Below, in pieces: positions 25,324 through 36,562 of a DNA stretch of 64,000 bases. This DNA is from Actinomucor elegans. Lineage: Eukaryota > Mucoromycota > Mucoromycetes > Mucorales > Mucoraceae. Made by a program: the position numbers and the translations under genes. The notes beneath the pieces are model-generated. The model did no database searches and was not told the DNA's origin. It worked only from the letters and a program-made list of their open reading frames with translations. Every line of letters begins with the position of its first letter. Positions within the stretch are counted from its first letter, which is position 1. The stretch lies in contig JAMSLZ010000001.1 in NCBI GenBank assembly GCA_026027325.1, forward strand, positions 4,774,001-4,838,000, read 5' to 3'.

Positions 25324-26779
25324 TTATGAAAACGTAAGAGAAAAAGAGATAGGGTGAGCTTGGGATTGAATAATCAAGCCTTTTTATGATTATCTGTCAT
25401 TTTAAGAATCTCCGTCAGTCTTCTCCGAAAGATAGGCTTTATCAAAAAATCAGATTTTTATTATCAACGCAAATACGTTTTACCCCTGGGCATAAACATA
25501 TAGCCATTAATTAATTCGAATCAGTTTGTATATTACAAGTCTGATCCATTTGATGGAACTATAGCTTTCAACGTTGAAAGCTATAGGTGATCTGGATAGT
25601 CTGTGACTTGTGAGATAATCTACAACTTTGAGTTATTAATTCAGGCAACTTTTGCGGATTGTAAAAAAGTGTTTTTTTGAGCTTGGAAATATTAGTCATA
25701 CAGAATCATTTGATAACGTATTATTGAGCAAGTTGTTTGTTTTCAATATATGCAGCAACATTTATTAAAACAAATATGTCACCGTTATGTCCGGTAATTC
25801 GGAGTAAGACAGGCACAGTTGAAAAGTCCAATTTGACTGATATATATTCCAAAAATTAAAATTAATAATTCATATTTAACAGATATACATGACCATTGAG
25901 CTGTATTTAGCCTGCTTATCATTTGCAGAAACTGTATACAGATATTCTGATTTCAATTGAGTCATATACCCACACGTCTATCTGTGCAGCTGTGCGCAAC
26001 ACAAAACGACAGTATTGTGCATCGTTCCGGAAAATGATACAGTTATTCAAAACTTTATATTTAAATTGTAGGTTCTAGATATCGTCTGATCCCGAAAAAA
26101 AGAAGTTCAACTGAAGCAATAAGAAGGCTGTATGCAATAAATTCAAGGGTGACTGCAGTTTGAACAGTACCACTGCCCAGCATTTATCCTCACTTCTCAG
26201 ACAGTCGCAAATGTTAATTTCAAGTCAAACTCAGTTAACCCCTTATGATTGGTTCAATTAACCAAACTAAAAGTCTCAAAAGCTCTCTTCTTGTCTATGA
26301 TCTAAACTAAATTTCCTAGTAATATATCAAGTTTTACTATATTCAACAGCTCAATTTGGACAGAGACTATTTATCAAATATGATTTGATTCGAGATCTGA
26401 CTGATTTAAGCTTGATCAGATGTCGTATTTATGGAGCATATGTATTTACTGTTAACCATTGCATAAAAGATATAGTATACTTATTCTATCAAAGGTAAGC
26501 AAAGATTTCAATAGGTTCAGCACCTCATTTTGAACATGTGAGACTAATCAAAAGCAAATTTGGATCAACATTTATCGAGAGAATTAAAGCTTCCGAAACA
26601 TTCTGTATATGAAGTATACAAAATTTAGTGTTAACCTTCAGAAAATAAAATATGTTTATTGGAAAGCAAACCCAAACAAATGAGTCAGTTAGATTATGCA
26701 CTTTATTTTGAACAGGTAATACTAATCAGATGCACTATTATTTCCAGACTGGCTGAGAATTGAGAGAATCTTTTTTTTG

Positions 26780-27945
26780 TAAGGGAGTAAACTCCGGTTT
26801 TATTTTAAATTCTTATATCGTCGCAAGGATATTGGAGAGGAAATGAAGATTGGGTATAAAGAGTATATGAGAATTGAGAGAATTTTTGGAAAGTCGTGTT
26901 GTAAACATGGCTTGTTCAGTGTCCGTCACCAATCAAGTCAATGTTCGACAATGCTTATACTCGGCTTGTGCTTTGGCAGCTTTGTAACATCGGTTAAGAG
27001 ATATATATGGAAATCAATGCTTAGTGCAACTAACCTTCATAAACCATCTATTACCGAACATAAGTCGTACTAGAATGGACTACTATAAATCCTTGTTAAC
27101 TCCATGAGCGCAGTCTTTGACTAACTCAATCGTCTATAATATCAAATTAAATCCGAACTTCAATTTTGTATAAATAGCTCATCATTTAATGCTTTAATAA
27201 ATCAATTCGTTTTATCAGTCTGGTTATTTTTACAGTCTTTATTATATTCGATATAACAAGTCGTTCCTTCTATACAGATTTGCTAAATTTATTAACTTTT
27301 GCAGAGAATGTACAATAAATTTTAAAGACATAGTTATGAGTAATTTGTAGTGTGTACATTCAGAATTATACGTGCGTATTTTTGATGTATTTTTATAGCT
27401 AAAAGGACACGAGATGTGGTTACATTTGAAAAGCTAAAAATTAAAAAAAGACATAATGAATTTACAGAAATATAAGGCGATGATTTTACCATTAGATACA
27501 CACCTGAATTCTGTAAACACTTTGCTAATGTAATTTTTTTGTATCTGTATTTTCTGTTAGTGAAAATCAGACCCAAAGGAATGCCTCTTTTTTTTTTATT
27601 CTGAGAGCGAGAAAATCTGTGTTGTTGTAATATTTTATAAATCGACGGCATCCAATCAAATGTTATGAATGTTTTAATTTGATTGAACTGCATTACAAAA
27701 GATTCAACATTGAAAATGTCTACCGTTTTCGGTAAGATGTCACATTTGATTAGTAGTTCAAAAGTAAAATAAGCAAACATGTCAGACTACATATCAATCT
27801 AACATTTTTCCTTTTATTACATTAATGACGGTTCTAATTCTTGTCATACTAACAGCAAGTTCGACTGCCTGAAACATTAGTTGGCTTTTACTTCTAGAAG
27901 AAAATATACACATTCCTTTGTTTATTTGGCTAACTATAGATATAT
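26780..27945. other. Copy-A-specific spacer without a recognised gene
   Basis: Present in copy A but missing from copy B. A 148-codon frame on the minus strand (27334-27780) is Lys/Ile/Phe-rich with no domain I recognise. It may be a relic of an insertion or simply chance. Confidence 0.35.
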
Positions 27946-28003
27946 CACCCATCACAGAGATCTTTGCATCATTGTGGCTTTCCAGAATATGACGCAATTT
28001 TCA

Positions 28004-28013
28004 TATATAAAAG
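28004..28013 (+). promoter_or_regulatory. TATA box of secreted cysteine-rich gene 1
   Basis: TATATAAAAG, 66 bp before the ATG at 28079. The same element, followed by GCTGCAGTT, is kept in the paralogue's promoter at 34304. Confidence 0.65.
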
Positions 28014-28078
28014 CTGCAGTTGACATCATTCAACCTGTTCTGCACATCTTTTTTCTAAAGTTATCACAGTGACTCAAA

Positions 28079-28405
28079 ATGAAAATTTACTCTTTAGTTT
28101 TGGTAGCTGCTGTTAGCCTTTTGCTACAGTTAAAGGGAACCGAAGCGAATGATAATAACAACCGCTGCCGACCTGGTGAAACTTTCCTCGCTGATGATGG
28201 TTGTAATTCATGCTTTTGTCCTAATAGTGGATTAAGGAGAGACGCAGCTTGCACTCGTAGGTTTTGCCCTGTGAAGAAGCAAGCACCTGGTCAACAATGC
28301 ACGCCTAATGAAGCTTTTATCGCTGATGATGGCTGTAATACATGCCTTTGTCCTGAAAATGGATCAAAGAGAGATGCAGCCTGCACTCGTAGATTATGTC
28401 TTTAA
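28079..28405 (+). CDS. Secreted two-domain pacifastin-like protein, gene 1
   Basis: A single-exon gene of 108 residues. Residues 1-23 form a clear signal peptide (MKIYSLVLVAAVSLLLQLKG...). Two repeats follow, Cys30-Cys63 and Cys74-Cys107. Each fits the pacifastin light-chain inhibitor pattern: Cys-x11-Cys-Asn-x-Cys-x-Cys-x3-Gly-x6-Cys-Thr-x3-Cys, six cysteines for three disulfides. Family knowledge: characterised pacifastin peptides, mainly from arthropods, inhibit serine proteases, and the residue after Cys-Thr is the P1 site. Here both P1 positions are Arg (CTRRFC, CTRRLC), which would suit trypsin-like targets. That is inference. A half VWC-type domain is the main alternative reading. Promoter and 3' flank are shared with gene 2 at 34377, so the two are duplicates. 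Confidence 0.85.
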   Translation: MKIYSLVLVAAVSLLLQLKGTEANDNNNRCRPGETFLADDGCNSCFCPNSGLRRDAACTRRFCPVKKQAPGQQCTPNEAFIADDGCNTCLCPENGSKRDAACTRRLCL

Positions 28406-28974
28406 GAAAACCTCTGATTAACTGTACAACTACAGTTAACTCGTTATGCAGAAGCTTCAACAAGTGGATTTCAAAATTTTGACCAATAAAAAAAATATTC
28501 TAGCAACTATTTTTTTTAATGCTATTTGCTAATTCTAAAATCAAATAAACCAATTTTTATTTCACTCAAGGAAGATGAACTGTTAATAACCAAATCATTG
28601 ATCTGCGCCCTTCTATTATAATAAAACCTGCATCCGTATTGCTAGGTATTTGCTTTACATAGTTCTATATCATATTGTATGCTATGGCCGATATCCGTTT
28701 TTCATGAGATCGCTTAAAAAATATCTAGATAGTGAAATAGGAATAATTTGTCATATTTTTCAAGCTTAAGCTCGGTTACACAAATACCGGCTTTGTATAC
28801 AACATGTCATGCCATATGCAAACTAATAATCTGCTCCTAGCTGGCGGGGTTCACCTGTTGGTGTCTTAAGTATATTCAATAAAATACAACAAATCTATGC
28901 TTATATGCGCTTTTATGTGGCAAATCTATATTACTTGAGCATTATGTCATTTTATAATCTATAAAAAACAAAGC

Positions 28975-29096
28975 TTCTAAGTCGAGAAAATTGTCGTAAG
29001 AATTATATGAGACCATCAGAACAAAATAGGGAATACTATTATGCTAAAATCTTCTTGAACCTTTATTTAACAGGGATTGTTAAAAATATAAATGAA
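28975..29096 (+). repeat. Left terminal repeat of the DIRS-like element
   Basis: The core AACAAAATAGGGAATACTAT starts at 29020. With TATGCTAAAATCTTCT, AACAG.GATTGTTAAA and ATATAAAT it recurs inverted at 33236-33312 with few changes. The outer 45 bp (28975-29019) are matched only by the internal complementary region. Confidence 0.85.
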
Positions 29097-29209
29097 AAAA
29101 AAAAATGAAATTAATAGAAGTTAATCAAATTTAAGTTCGGTCATTACTGACTTAATATAACTGTCAAGTTTTCATTTTTTTAATGTCCTCAATTGAAGGA
29201 GAATTCAAC

Positions 29210-29866
29210 ATGATGCAGCAACGAATTGCTGTCCTACGAGAACAACTCAATGGTGCAACTACTCCCATGTAGTCAGTAGATGACACTGTTCCTCTACCAT
29301 TGCATCCAATAGGCACTCGACCCCGTTATGGCTGGTCTCCTACTGATGTTCTTACCGGGCTCATATATCTGGATGCGGCTTTACACACACCTAACGTCCT
29401 TTCGGGCTCCGAGCGCAAGACTACCACCGAGCCTTACCCTCTTATGGCACATCTAGACTACAAGGCTCCAGCTACTACTCTCATCGTAGAATATTTAATG
29501 AATAAGGATCGACGATATGAAGACAATTATCTCAAACATTTACGATATCTCTTATCTGTCGCTTTTCGGCCATTAGGTATTCTCAGTCATGAACTCGTCT
29601 CTTCGGAATCTGATAGTCCAAATCTCGAACGTTACTGTATTATGTTTCTAGATATTCGCAGACTTTTAATTCATATTTACTCTATCATTACTCAGCAGCA
29701 CAACAATATTGATCTGCGTGCAGTCAATCCTTCTTTTACTTTGAAGTCTGATTCTGAAGCCAATTACACTCTACCTTTGGATGAGTTTCAACATACTTTT
29801 ATTCAGCAATCAGCAGCAAGAAAGGTTACTCATGAAGCTACTATTTGCGGTGAAATAATCACATAG
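29210..29866 (+). pseudogene. Gag-like ORF1 of the DIRS-like element, one internal stop
   Basis: Reads in one frame from an ATG at 29210, broken by a TAG at 29270-29272, then open for about 198 codons to a TAG. The main block begins HPIGTRPRYGWSPTDVL and is mostly helical with no catalytic motif, as usual for DIRS ORF1. Assignment rests on position between the left terminal repeat and the reverse transcriptase remnants. Confidence 0.55.
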
Positions 29867-30539
29867 TTATAATACAAAAAGAAAGACTAAAAGCCTGTGA
29901 ATTCTCGCTGTAGCACATACATACGAAAACATCACTGATTACATTATATAGCGATACAGCCCTTAAACAGAGATATGTTCTTCATATATATCCAATATGA
30001 GCACAAGTAAATAGCCTTCAATTACAGTTCAATGAGTATAAACTCAGGCTAGAAAAACTAGTTAGAAATGATTAGTTTAAGTTGAGTAACCTATAACCCA
30101 AGTTATAATTGGCTTTACTACCTGCTTTTATTTCAATTTTACTGCACTGTTTTTAGGCACCAATATTGCCATATTCCGGTAAATAACTTTGGTACTCCTA
30201 TTTTTTTCCCTGAACGCTCCAAATCAGCAATTTTTTCAATCAGGTCCATCCTCCCAGTAGAGTGGTTACAACAGCAATAACAACAGCACCAACAGTGACA
30301 ATCGACAAAATAACAACAAGAACACCAATACTTTTTGTCAGTAAACACAACAGCCACAACAGCAGCAACAGCCGATCCAGTAGAAGGACAGCCTAGCAAG
30401 TATTTTACAAAATAGACAGCAATTTCTAACAACTCATTTGTCAACATAACAATCAAGTACAGCTACAATATTCCTTTTCACACTCCAACTCCTGTCGCAT
30501 AAACACCAGCTCCAGTCATCGATTCTCAACTGAGCAATC

Positions 30540-31560
30540 CTATCTGATAGATCAAGCAATACAAAATTTACTACAAAAAGCTTCTATCAAAAAAGTATTC
30601 CCACAGCAAGTGAAAGAAGTCTCTCATTTATACAGTTCAATGTTTGTCATCCCAAAAAAAAAAAAAAAAAAGAATGTATCAATATTGTACCGCCGCTTTT
30701 GACTTGGCTTCAAGCCCTTATTTCTTCACGAAAGTATGCTGACCCGTTTTGGAGCACTTTCTCTCGAAAGGTATCAAATCATCAGTGTATCTGGGCGACT
30801 GGATTTTGGTGGAAACAACGAAACAATTAGCCACAACAAATGCAAGAAATAGTATCTCTGCTACAAAAACTAGGATAGATCGTGAAATTCAAGAGGTTTG
30901 TTTTGTTCCCTTCATAATGATTAGAGCGCCCAGGCTTTGTCTTGAATACAACAACCATGACAAATTCACTACCTCGGAAGAAACTTCGGGATACCCGTCG
31001 ATCTATCAAACAACTGTTAGACCAACCCAATCGCCAACCTCCCAGGGGCATCCACAGTTTGACCATGCGGATCTAGGCAGCAATCTTTGCCATCTCTCCA
31101 GTGTGTTTCTTCACTCGCCATATTTTATACTACCAGAACCAAATGGAGAAAACGGATGCTTACTGGGAAGTCCCCCATCTTTTAAATCATTCCAGCAAAG
31201 AGTAACTTAACAGATGGTATCCCAATATTCAGAAATGAAATGGTCAGCCCCCTCTAACGGCCACATTTACACAGAATATCATTGTGGATGCCAGTAACAC
31301 GGGTTGGGGATGTAGCTGGGACTAACAACGGAAAAATGGTTGCTGAACTCCTCTGAAAGGAGCATACTCGATTAATTGACAGGAGCTCAAGGCAGCTCAT
31401 TTGACCCTCAATACTTTCCCGATATTGGCTAATTCGATCATACTCATCAGAATGGACAATACAGCCAGGTCATCAAAATGGACAATACAGACAGCGTATC
31501 ATATATCAACAAACAGGGTAGTACTGGTCTCTCTCTCTCCTGAATCTAGTAACAGAAGTC
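30540..31560 (+). pseudogene. Reverse transcriptase/RNase H remnant of the DIRS-like element
   Basis: Fragments in changing frames: SSMFVIPKKK near 30640 (RT finger region), then after an apparent deletion of the palm core, LEHFLSKGIKSSVYLGDWIL at about 30750-30810. The last is the YxDD region with the first Asp replaced by Gly. Further on comes IVDASNTGWGCSW (about 31282), QELKAAHLTLNTFP, IRMDNT and VSYINKQGST, the RNase H blocks of DIRS elements. Stops replace Trp in at least two places. The stretch between gag and RT (29870-30540) is Gln-codon-rich low complexity. Confidence 0.8.
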
Positions 31561-31599
31561 TAGGATTGATGCCTCAGTAATAACATCATCATATAAGCC

Positions 31600-33030
31600 C
31601 AGCATATCAAGCGGCATACACAGTGTAGTAGCCGACATGGAATCTCGCAGTACTTTTTCAAGAATCAAAGCAAATCAAGCCGGAGGTATTTCAGGAAATC
31701 AATCACTTTTGGAGCCCTCAATCGGTGGATCTATTTGACGACAGGACAACCAAGCTATTACCAAAATATGTATCTTGGTTTCCGGACCTAGATGCTATCC
31801 GCTTGAATGTGTTTTCGATACAAAGAAGAATTAGTCGGCACCCTTCGCAATTCTCCCCTGAATTCTCGTCTCTCAGGTGCTACGGAAGATAATCCAGGAA
31901 CAAGTTCCTCAGATAACTGTAGTGGTTCCATACAGGCCCAGTATGATCTATTTCCCAATCTTAAAACAATTATCATTAGGTAAACCGTGGATTCTTCCTC
32001 GCCAAAGATGATGCTTCCTCTAATACTACAAAATTGGATGTCATTCGTGTGGTGATTATCAAGTCAAAACTGGTAGCAGCAAAATATAATGATAAAGCAA
32101 TACAAGGCCTGCTACATCAATAGCTAGCTCCTACGTCTATTCCTACCAATTAAAGGCGTCGAAAAAATCAATTACGCTTCTTAGCTTGGACACAAAAGAT
32201 TCATGTCTCATTTATAATATTTACTAGTATTGATCTCGTTAATTTCATGGTAGACATGCGAAAATCCCATCAATCATAGACGACTACTCTCAAAACGATT
32301 CCTGCAACTGTGGTTTATCTTCATGATAACCTATCAGTATTCGCGGTAGTCCTTTGGTGGACTCATATACAGACACTCTAATCAAACAGGCTCTTCTAAT
32401 AAGCATTCGCCGTTCTACAATTGATTTGACATCCTCCTCGGTACGTGTTTGATCTATTTCTTCTCGTCCTGGTACCTCACTCAAACTACTACAACAAAAA
32501 TTGACTTTCTTCCTAGCTATGGCTTCTTTCCTCCATTCATCTGACTTGGCTCGTAGCCTCACTCTTCCTGTGATGTTTGTTCTTCCGATGGCAGCTTAAC
32601 CTTTAAGGTCGTATTCCAAAGGGAACTCATAGGAAACGGCATATAATAAAACCATTTACTATATATCCACACAGTAAAATGTTTTAAAGCGCTTCGAAAC
32701 TATCCTGAACTTCGTTCTCGTCTCCAGGATTCTCAACTGTTCATCAAGTGCAATAATATCAACTAGCTGTTATCGTCTCATACATTGTCACCTTGGCTTC
32801 ATCGTGCATTTTTTTTATTTATGTGCAAGCGAACTCGGTGTCTACTCGGTCCCTGACTTCTCGAGTTTTGAACCAAAGCGTTTCCTTGGATAACAGTGTA
32901 GCTCTTAGTAACTGAGCGTCGTCAAATACTTTTCAAAACCACTATCGACAAAATCAAATGGCTATGATTGACTTTACTTCTACGGTTCTTCCGGGCGATG
33001 CTGAAGAATTCTTTGATACTTTTGATTCAT
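31600..33030 (+). pseudogene. RT C-terminal end and tyrosine recombinase remnant
   Basis: SVDLFDD then LPKYVSWFPDLDAIRLNVFS (about 31720-31815) matches the conserved end of the DIRS RT/RH polyprotein. The tyrosine recombinase is badly worn. Its C-terminal block can still be read: ASSNTFQNHYR followed by DFTSTVLPGDAEEF (about 32916-33010), with the presumed nucleophile Tyr in NHYR and a stop just before the block. Upstream His/Arg catalytic residues were not located with confidence. Confidence 0.65.
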
Positions 33031-33041
33031 TCTCTCTGGAT

Positions 33042-33145
33042 TAGCATAATAATATTTCCTATTTTGTTTTGATGGCCTCAAACGATTTTTACGAGAATTT
33101 TCTTGACCTAGAATTGATAGTTAGACTTGAACAAAACAGGAAACA
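33042..33145 (-). repeat. Internal complementary region (circle-junction template)
   Basis: 33042-33113 is the reverse complement of the left end (28975-29045), and 33114-33145 is the reverse complement of the right end (33297-33328), directly abutting. That joint is what a circular intermediate's end-to-end junction would look like, a defining DIRS feature. Confidence 0.85.
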
Positions 33146-33235
33146 TTCTTATTCCCGCCCTTTATTATTTTTTTTACAATTGTTTATTTTCATCTTTTGA
33201 CTCCCTTCATTGATTAATTTCGATCGAGCTTAAAC

Positions 33236-33328
33236 TTGATTTATATCTTTAACAATCGCTGTTAAACAAAGGTAGAAGATTTTAGCATAATAATATTCCC
33301 TATTTTGTTTTTCAGGTCTAACTATCAA
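33236..33328 (-). repeat. Right terminal repeat of the DIRS-like element
   Basis: Inverted relative to the left repeat. It includes TAGCATAATAATATTCCCTA and TTTTGTTTTTCAGGTCTAAC, ending at CTATCAA. The final 16 bp recur inverted only in the internal complementary region. Confidence 0.85.
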
Positions 33329-33398
33329 CTACGTTAAAAATGTCCGATCTGACGATATATCCCTTATCAATTTTACCCTTTGCAGCTTCGCGACACTT

Positions 33399-33472
33399 AT
33401 CGATCGATCCCAGTTTAATATCGCATTTAATGACCATTACACACTCAGAATGAGCCACTGAATCTACTGAAA
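33399..33472 (+). repeat. Dispersed palindromic repeat, copy in duplication A
   Basis: GATCGATCCCAGTTTAATAT then CGCATTTAATGACC and CTCAGAATGAGCCACTG. A more worn counterpart sits at about 35200-35255 in copy B, so the repeat was there before the segmental duplication. Confidence 0.55.
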
Positions 33473-34303
33473 TTGTTTGAGCTATTATTACACTAGTTAT
33501 TTAAAACTTTATATTTAAATCGTAGGATCTAGATATCGTCTGATCCCAAAAAAAATTACTTTTGATTTTTTTTTCAACCATTGAAGCTATAAGAAGGCTG
33601 ATGCAATAGATCCAAGGGTGTCTTGCAGTTTGAACAGCCCCCCCCCCACATACACATTTATCTTCATGTCTGACACCTTATGATTGGTTCAATTAACCGA
33701 ACTAAAAATCTCAAAAGCTCTCTTCTTATCTATGATCTAAACTAAATTCCCTAGTAATATATCAAAATTTAATTCAAGTTTTACTATACTCAACAGCTCA
33801 ATTTGGACAGAGACTATTTATTAAATATGATTTTGATTCGAGATCTGACTGATTGAAGCTTGATCAGATGTCGTATTTATGGAGCATATGTATTTACTGT
33901 TAACCATTGCATAAAAGATATAGTATACTTATTCTATCAAAGGTAAGCAAAGATTTCAATAGGTTCAGCACCTCATTTTGAACATGTGAGACTAATCAAA
34001 AGCAAATTTGGATCAACATTTATCGAGAGAATTAAAGCTTTCGAAACCCTCGGTACATTCACTGTAAAGTGACCCTAAATAAAGGATTCAGTTAGATTAT
34101 GCACTTTACTTTGAACAGATAATATTAATCAAATGCACCACTATCTCCGAATTGGCCAAGACTTGAGAGATAGTTTTTGAAAAGTCGTTCCTTCTATGCA
34201 GATTTGCTAAATTTACTATCTTTTGCCGAGATTGTGTAAGTAATCGCCCATCACGGAGATCTACATACATTGAGACTTTCCAGGATATAGCACAATTTTC
34301 ATC

Positions 34304-34310
34304 TATAAAA
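34304..34310 (+). promoter_or_regulatory. TATA box of secreted cysteine-rich gene 2
   Basis: TATAAAA, 67 bp before the ATG, in sequence collinear with the gene 1 promoter. Confidence 0.6.
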
Positions 34311-34376
34311 GCTGCAGTTTATATTATTCAACTTGTTCTACATATCTTTTTTCTAAAATTATTATAGTAACTCAAA

Positions 34377-34583
34377 ATGAAAATTTACTCTTTAGTTCTG
34401 GTAGTTGCTCTTAGCCTTTTTCTGCAGTTAAAGGGGGCCGAAGCTGGTATTCCTAACAACCGCTGCCGACCTGGTAAAAGCTTCTTCTCTAATGAAAAAT
34501 GTAGCACATGCGTTTGTCCTACAAGTGGATTAAAGAAAAACGCATCTTGTCCTAATAAGTGCGGTCATCATTACGCTACGTAA
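34377..34583 (+). CDS. Secreted single-domain pacifastin-like protein, gene 2 (worn)
   Basis: A single exon of 68 residues. The signal peptide (1-23) is almost identical to gene 1. One domain runs Cys30-Cys62. All six cysteines remain, but the Asn after Cys2 is Ser (CSTC) and the reactive loop is altered: CPNKC in place of Cys-Thr-x3-Cys, one residue short and without the Thr. The second domain of gene 1 is missing; the frame ends in GHHYAT. It may be losing inhibitor function or have become a short defensin-like peptide. The 3' flank to about 34870 is nearly identical to that of gene 1. Confidence 0.75.
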   Translation: MKIYSLVLVVALSLFLQLKGAEAGIPNNRCRPGKSFFSNEKCSTCVCPTSGLKKNASCPNKCGHHYAT

Positions 34584-35509
34584 CTATAGTTAACTCGTTA
34601 TGCAGAAGCTTCAACAAGTGGATTTCAAAGTTTTGGCCAATAAAAAAATATTCAAGCAACTATTTTTTTTCAATGCTCTTTGCTAATTCTAAAATCAAAT
34701 AAACCAATTTTTATTTCATTCGAGGAAGATGAACTGTTAATAACCAAATCATTGATCTGCGCCCTTCTATTATAATAAAACCTGCATCCGTATTGCTAGG
34801 TATTTGCTTTACATAGTTCTATATCATATTGAATACTATGGCCGATATCCGTTTTTCAAGAGATGGTTTAAAAAAATATCTGGAATACGTGCTGATATAT
34901 TGAATGCTACAATATTAAGCTCTGATGAAATGCATACAAAGAATACTCAATTCTGAATTGTGAATAAAGATTAGAATAATTTTTACTGTAGGATAACTAA
35001 TTCCACCTTACTGTTCATTCTTTTGTTTTGTATTTCGAATTATATCCTTTGTCTTTAGCACCAAACATAACACTTATATGCACTTTCATTTGGCAAACCT
35101 ATGTTACTTGAGCATTATGCCATTTTTATGCTTCACAAAAGCAATGATTGTGCTAAAAATGTTTGACCTTACAAAGTACCCCTTATCAATTTTTCAGTTT
35201 TCAGCTTGGCATTTAATAACCAGTACATGCTCAAAATAAGCTACTGATTCTATTGAAATTGTTTGGTATACTATTATACTAATTCATAGTTATCTGCAGC
35301 TTATATAGATACCATGAAAGGGTGTTACCTGTTAGGCGTAATTAACTATCTCAATAGGTGTTGGAATAACAGAAAATTGACTGAATGGTTTTTACTAGAA
35401 AAAAAAAAAGTACTGGATTATGCTGAACCCAGGGGCTGTAAGCCTCTTCTATACTTGATAACTCGAACTCTTTTAACTTTCATATCACAAATAATGCATT
35501 AATATAATT

Positions 35510-35930
35510 GTTGAATGGCGGCCAACATGATTGCATTACAGCCTGCTGAGAAGTGACCCAAAAAAAGATATGCTACTGCTACCATTTCTGCTTTTACTCA
35601 AGCGAGACCTTCAGGTCAAGTGTCCTTGAACCATTTAGTTCTGGAACCGACGCCTGATGGTATGGCCAGGAGCTGCGGCCCCATCCGCCAAGTCTGTGGG
35701 AGAGTTTAGAAGTAAACCTCACTACATAGGGATTCTACTTGGTAGGATTACTTGGTGTCGAATCGTGAGCCCCATATGAATGACAGATGGTGATTATCAT
35801 TGGCAATGGGGTTTATCAGAAGCTTGTAGGAATGGCTGAGGGGTGAAAATGTACATGTTGCTAGCTAGTTATTGTCTCTACATAACATCAAACCCTGGTT
35901 GCGATCCTATTCTGAACTCAGAACCCAAAA
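35510..35930. other. Less AT-rich segment of unknown origin
   Basis: Base composition is visibly richer in G and C than the flanks (for example GGCCAGGAGCTGCGGCCCC near 35662). No open frame of note and no tRNA fold was found by eye. It may be a relic of a mobile element or a non-coding RNA gene; nothing decides this. Confidence 0.4.
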
Positions 35931-36562
35931 AAAACTGCTACCATTAAATGTGTTTCCTTTCTCATTGACTATCAATCAAAATCAGGAGTCAAAAAATGGA
36001 TATGCACTTTAATTTTCGTTTGGTAACAACGAATTGATGATGGACACAACATCTTCTATTAATCAAGTTTATGAAAACTTTCTATATTACAAATAATATA
36101 GGGTAATTTCTATTAATTGGCCATTTTATCGCTTACAAAGAACTATTTTTAATCGATCTCTTAGGAATTCAGTCATAACTCGTCGAATATTTCATATCAC
36201 GATGATTACAAGGAAAAAAGAATACACCAACATACTCTCTGGTGCACTAAGCTCAAGCTAATTATAAATGATACTTCGAAAATACCACCTTCATGTTCTA
36301 CAAAAGAAAGATAGAAGTGACAAATTTACACCTTGGAATATATCCCGAATATTTTCCTTAAATCGGGCTGCTTTTAACACTTTTACATATCTTGTGTGAT
36401 ACTGACTAAATATTCTATCGAATTACTAGTATATGTTCAAAATGAACTACTGCACGTATCAAAAGCTCTGTTTGGCTAAATTCCATTAAATATATAGAAT
36501 GATACTGACTGGTAGCAAATAGCAAGTAATATGGGTAATATAGACCTATAAATTTTTAAACA

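Larger units (their letters stand above)
28975..33328 (+). mobile_element. Degenerate DIRS-like tyrosine-recombinase retroelement
   Basis: About 4.35 kb. The ends are set by structure. Inverted terminal repeats (28975-29096 and 33236-33328) and an internal complementary region (33042-33145) match the DIRS plan exactly: the internal region is the reverse complement of the right end joined to the left start. Inside lie a gag-like frame, reverse transcriptase/RNase H remnants and a tyrosine-recombinase C terminus, in the DIRS order, all broken by stops, shifts and deletions. No target-site duplication is seen, as expected for DIRS. The element lies in copy A of a duplication whose other copy keeps the empty site near 35140-35155. 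The copy looks unable to move by itself. Confidence 0.88.
26041..33494 (+). repeat. Tandem segmental duplication, copy A (split by a retroelement)
   Basis: Copy A of an old direct duplication. It starts with AGTTATTCAAAACTTTATAT and ends just before the same motif at 33495. Without the inserted element (28975-33328) it is about 3.1 kb. Matching blocks with copy B: 26041-26630 to 33495-34045; 26690-26780 to 34090-34180; 27255-27310 to 34178-34235; 27945-28740 to 34243-34870 (including a secreted-protein gene); 28900-28974 plus 33329-33494 to 35070-35293. DNA at about 26780-27255 and 27310-27945 has no partner in copy B. Confidence 0.85.
33495..35293 (+). repeat. Tandem segmental duplication, copy B
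   Basis: Second copy of the unit that starts at 26041, directly abutting copy A at an AGTTAT motif. It is shorter (about 1.8 kb) because two internal segments of copy A are absent. It includes the single-domain gene at 34377 and the empty counterpart of the retroelement insertion site. Confidence 0.85.

Noticed and set aside
32290..32562. 90-codon minus-strand frame within the retroelement
   Set aside because: Lies inside the tyrosine recombinase part of the element on the opposite strand; no signature.
26041..35293. Reading the long repeat flanks around the DIRS element as its LTRs
   Set aside because: The repeats contain a cellular-type gene and its promoter, are direct, extend past the element, and the true inverted termini are found inside; they are a segmental duplication.
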